8,083 nucleotides of DNA, taken from assembly GCA_015487825.1 (NCBI GenBank), contig WFOZ01000007.1:1-8083 (forward strand), in the 5' to 3' direction. Below the pieces are notes generated by a model. That model was not told the DNA's origin. It ran no database searches and saw only the letters and a program-made list of their open reading frames with translations. Position 1 is the stretch's first letter, and the number at the start of each line of letters is the position of its first letter. Position numbers and translations under genes: made by a program. Source of the stretch: Planctomycetaceae bacterium. GTDB taxonomy: Bacteria > Planctomycetota > Planctomycetia > Planctomycetales > Planctomycetaceae. Positions 7,158-8,083 of this stretch are shown here, in pieces.

Positions 7158-7505
7158 TTAATAACGTTTTCGACCTTCATCAACAGGAAGATCGCAAGCG
7201 ATATCGCATTGATTGTCATCGCATTCGTCAGTGGTGTCTGCCCAGGCAGAACCGCGTGTGTAAGCAGCAATTCCGCCGCCTCCCCCACCGCCCCCACCAA
7301 ATGTTTTCTCTTTAGAGAAACCTGTGTAGTAGTAGGACTGGTTGAGATTACCAATTGCATCAGCAACATCATTCAGTTCTGCAACAACGGCGTGTTGCAC
7401 TTCGCTCAATCCGACAATTAAACCAATCACCAAAAGCGTGGCGATTAGAACAAGTTCGGCTGAGACAACAAACCCGGCTTCATCGTTCAACAATGCTTTC
7501 ATCAT
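7158..7505 (-). CDS. Small pilin-like (type IV prepilin/Flp-like) protein with poly-glycine run
   Basis: This is a 115-residue protein with the build of a small prepilin. It has a short charged leader 'MMKALLNDEAG' (1-11), then 'FVVSAELVLIATLLVIGLIVGL' as one hydrophobic helix (about 12-33), then an amphipathic stretch 'SEVQHAVVAELNDVADAIG' (34-52) that probably continues the helix. It is likely a membrane-anchored or exported filament-type subunit; that role is inferred from shape. If a prepilin peptidase cuts after Gly11, the glutamate is at position +6 (E17), not +5 as in Flp, TadE and classical type IV pilins. The second half is unusual: nine glycines in a row (70-78), then an acidic tail with cysteines 95, 100 and 104. 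The first ATG (7505) is chosen because AAGGAAA lies 6 bases upstream; Met2 is also possible. It has its own terminator and no pilus-assembly neighbours here. Function is not established. Confidence 0.78.
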   Translation of the reverse strand: MMKALLNDEAGFVVSAELVLIATLLVIGLIVGLSEVQHAVVAELNDVADAIGNLNQSYYYTGFSKEKTFGGGGGGGGGIAAYTRGSAWADTTDECDDNQCDIACDLPVDEGRKRY

Positions 7506-8083
7506 CTAAGGTTTCCTTTTTTCTAAACATTTTTTATGTGGTCCGAAACAGACCGTAACATGATACGCAAAATAGAAACTCAGCGACCTCCCCCGAGTTA
7601 TTGACGATTGTCGCTTCGGAGGGATGATCAACTTGCCGAATGTGGCGATTGTGCCGATGGTAATACCTGAATAATTCGATTGAAAGGTATTTTTTGCGAA
7701 AACATAATAATTGACAAAATTCACGTCCCTGACATTTCGCTCCCTAAGGCTCAGCCGGTTTCTTCTGTTTTTCAGGAGTTTACGACAGATCTGTTTTCCT
7801 CCTTGAAAAGTGAAAACGGAAGCAGCAGGATTACATGTATGAACTATTGTCCCGTGCAGGGGCGCCTGGCATATAGCCAGTTATAGAAAATCCAAATTAT
7901 ACTCATTTGAGTACGTCAGGCAGAACAGGCTGGTCGAGTTCAGTTTTTCGGTACTAATATTGAGGAATTTACTGTTTTCTTTTTTTTGATGAGAACTCTA
8001 TTCAAAGCAAGAGCGTTAGAAGGGATGTAGAGCTATCCAGTTATCTTTGGATATAGAGAACTGTTCAAGTGCTGCATGCTTTC
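7506..8083. other. Non-coding 3' end of window (578 bp), no gene supported
   Basis: The first ~100 bases upstream of the pilin-like start should hold its promoter; 'TATCAT' on the minus strand near 7560 is a possible -10 but has no clear -35. Other structure seen: a pair of interleaved dyads between 7583 and 7623 (GCGAC/GTCGC, and CCTCC/GGAGG); a perfect hairpin CTGGC-atata-GCCAG at 7866-7880; a T-rich run at 7975-7987; and a hairpin TATCCA/TGGATA at 8034-8053. The 8-mer CCAGTTAT occurs at 7877-7884 and again at 8037-8044, at or next to the two hairpins. Open frames are short and have no recognisable protein character. The stretch may be the upstream region of a gene beyond the window or gene remnants too decayed to recognise. 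Confidence 0.5.
7512..7518 (-). promoter_or_regulatory. Ribosome-binding site of the pilin-like gene
   Basis: The minus strand reads AAGGAAA, then CCTTAG, then ATGATGAAA. This purine-rich site, six bases before the first ATG, is the clearest Shine-Dalgarno in the window and supports the start at 7505 over the second methionine. Its strength, together with the strong terminator, suggests a well-expressed single gene (inference). Confidence 0.7.

Noticed and set aside
7104..7421. 105-codon plus-strand frame antisense to the pilin-like gene
   Set aside because: The minus-strand frame has a ribosome-binding site, a terminator and a prepilin-like layout; the antisense frame has none of these.
7506..7724. 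72-codon minus-strand frame directly upstream of the pilin-like gene
   Set aside because: No ribosome-binding site, no family resemblance, and it would occupy the expected promoter of the pilin-like gene.
7680..7886. 68-codon plus-strand frame with a TTG start
   Set aside because: Rare start codon, no Shine-Dalgarno, no recognisable motif; its end runs through the hairpin at 7866-7880. A gene remnant cannot be excluded.

Overview
The window reads as chromosomal DNA from a planctomycete-type bacterium. That placement is an inference from protein style: a giant membrane-anchored spermidine-synthase-like protein, and a small pilin-like protein of a kind I associate with that phylum. Start sites mostly lack a strong Shine-Dalgarno sequence, which fits but does not prove it. 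I see no rRNA, tRNA, CRISPR array, transposase or phage gene.

Layout. Bases 1-290 (+) are the 3' end of a folate-pathway ligase gene (folC). It is followed 64 bp later by truB (355-1245, +), encoding the tRNA pseudouridine-55 synthase. Two minus-strand genes converge on truB: a TauE/SafE (TSUP) membrane permease (1276-2028) and, upstream of it, a PaaK-like adenylate-forming enzyme (2151-3356). A 321-bp divergent spacer (3357-3677) holds an 18-bp near-palindrome and a hairpin-like inverted repeat (3522-3583) that looks like a small mobile or REP-type element. The largest gene (3678-6929, +) encodes 1083 residues in three parts: about 14 membrane segments, a degenerate spermidine-synthase-like Rossmann domain, and an orphan alpha-helical tail of about 350 residues. 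A clear rho-independent terminator on the minus strand (7024-7060) closes a single-gene unit for a 115-residue pilin-like protein (7158-7505, -) with a nine-glycine run and a cysteine-containing tail. The last 578 bp (7506-8083) contain no gene I can support.

How the genes relate. folC and truB are ordinary housekeeping genes. The ligase and the permease share a strand and could be co-transcribed, but a 122-bp gap separates them and nothing in the sequence links their functions. The 1083-residue protein and the pilin-like gene each stand alone. I do not see a defensible multi-gene 'new system'. The parts most worth following up are the orphan C-terminal region and altered active site of the 1083-residue protein, the truncated ligase, the pilin-like protein, and the inverted-repeat element.
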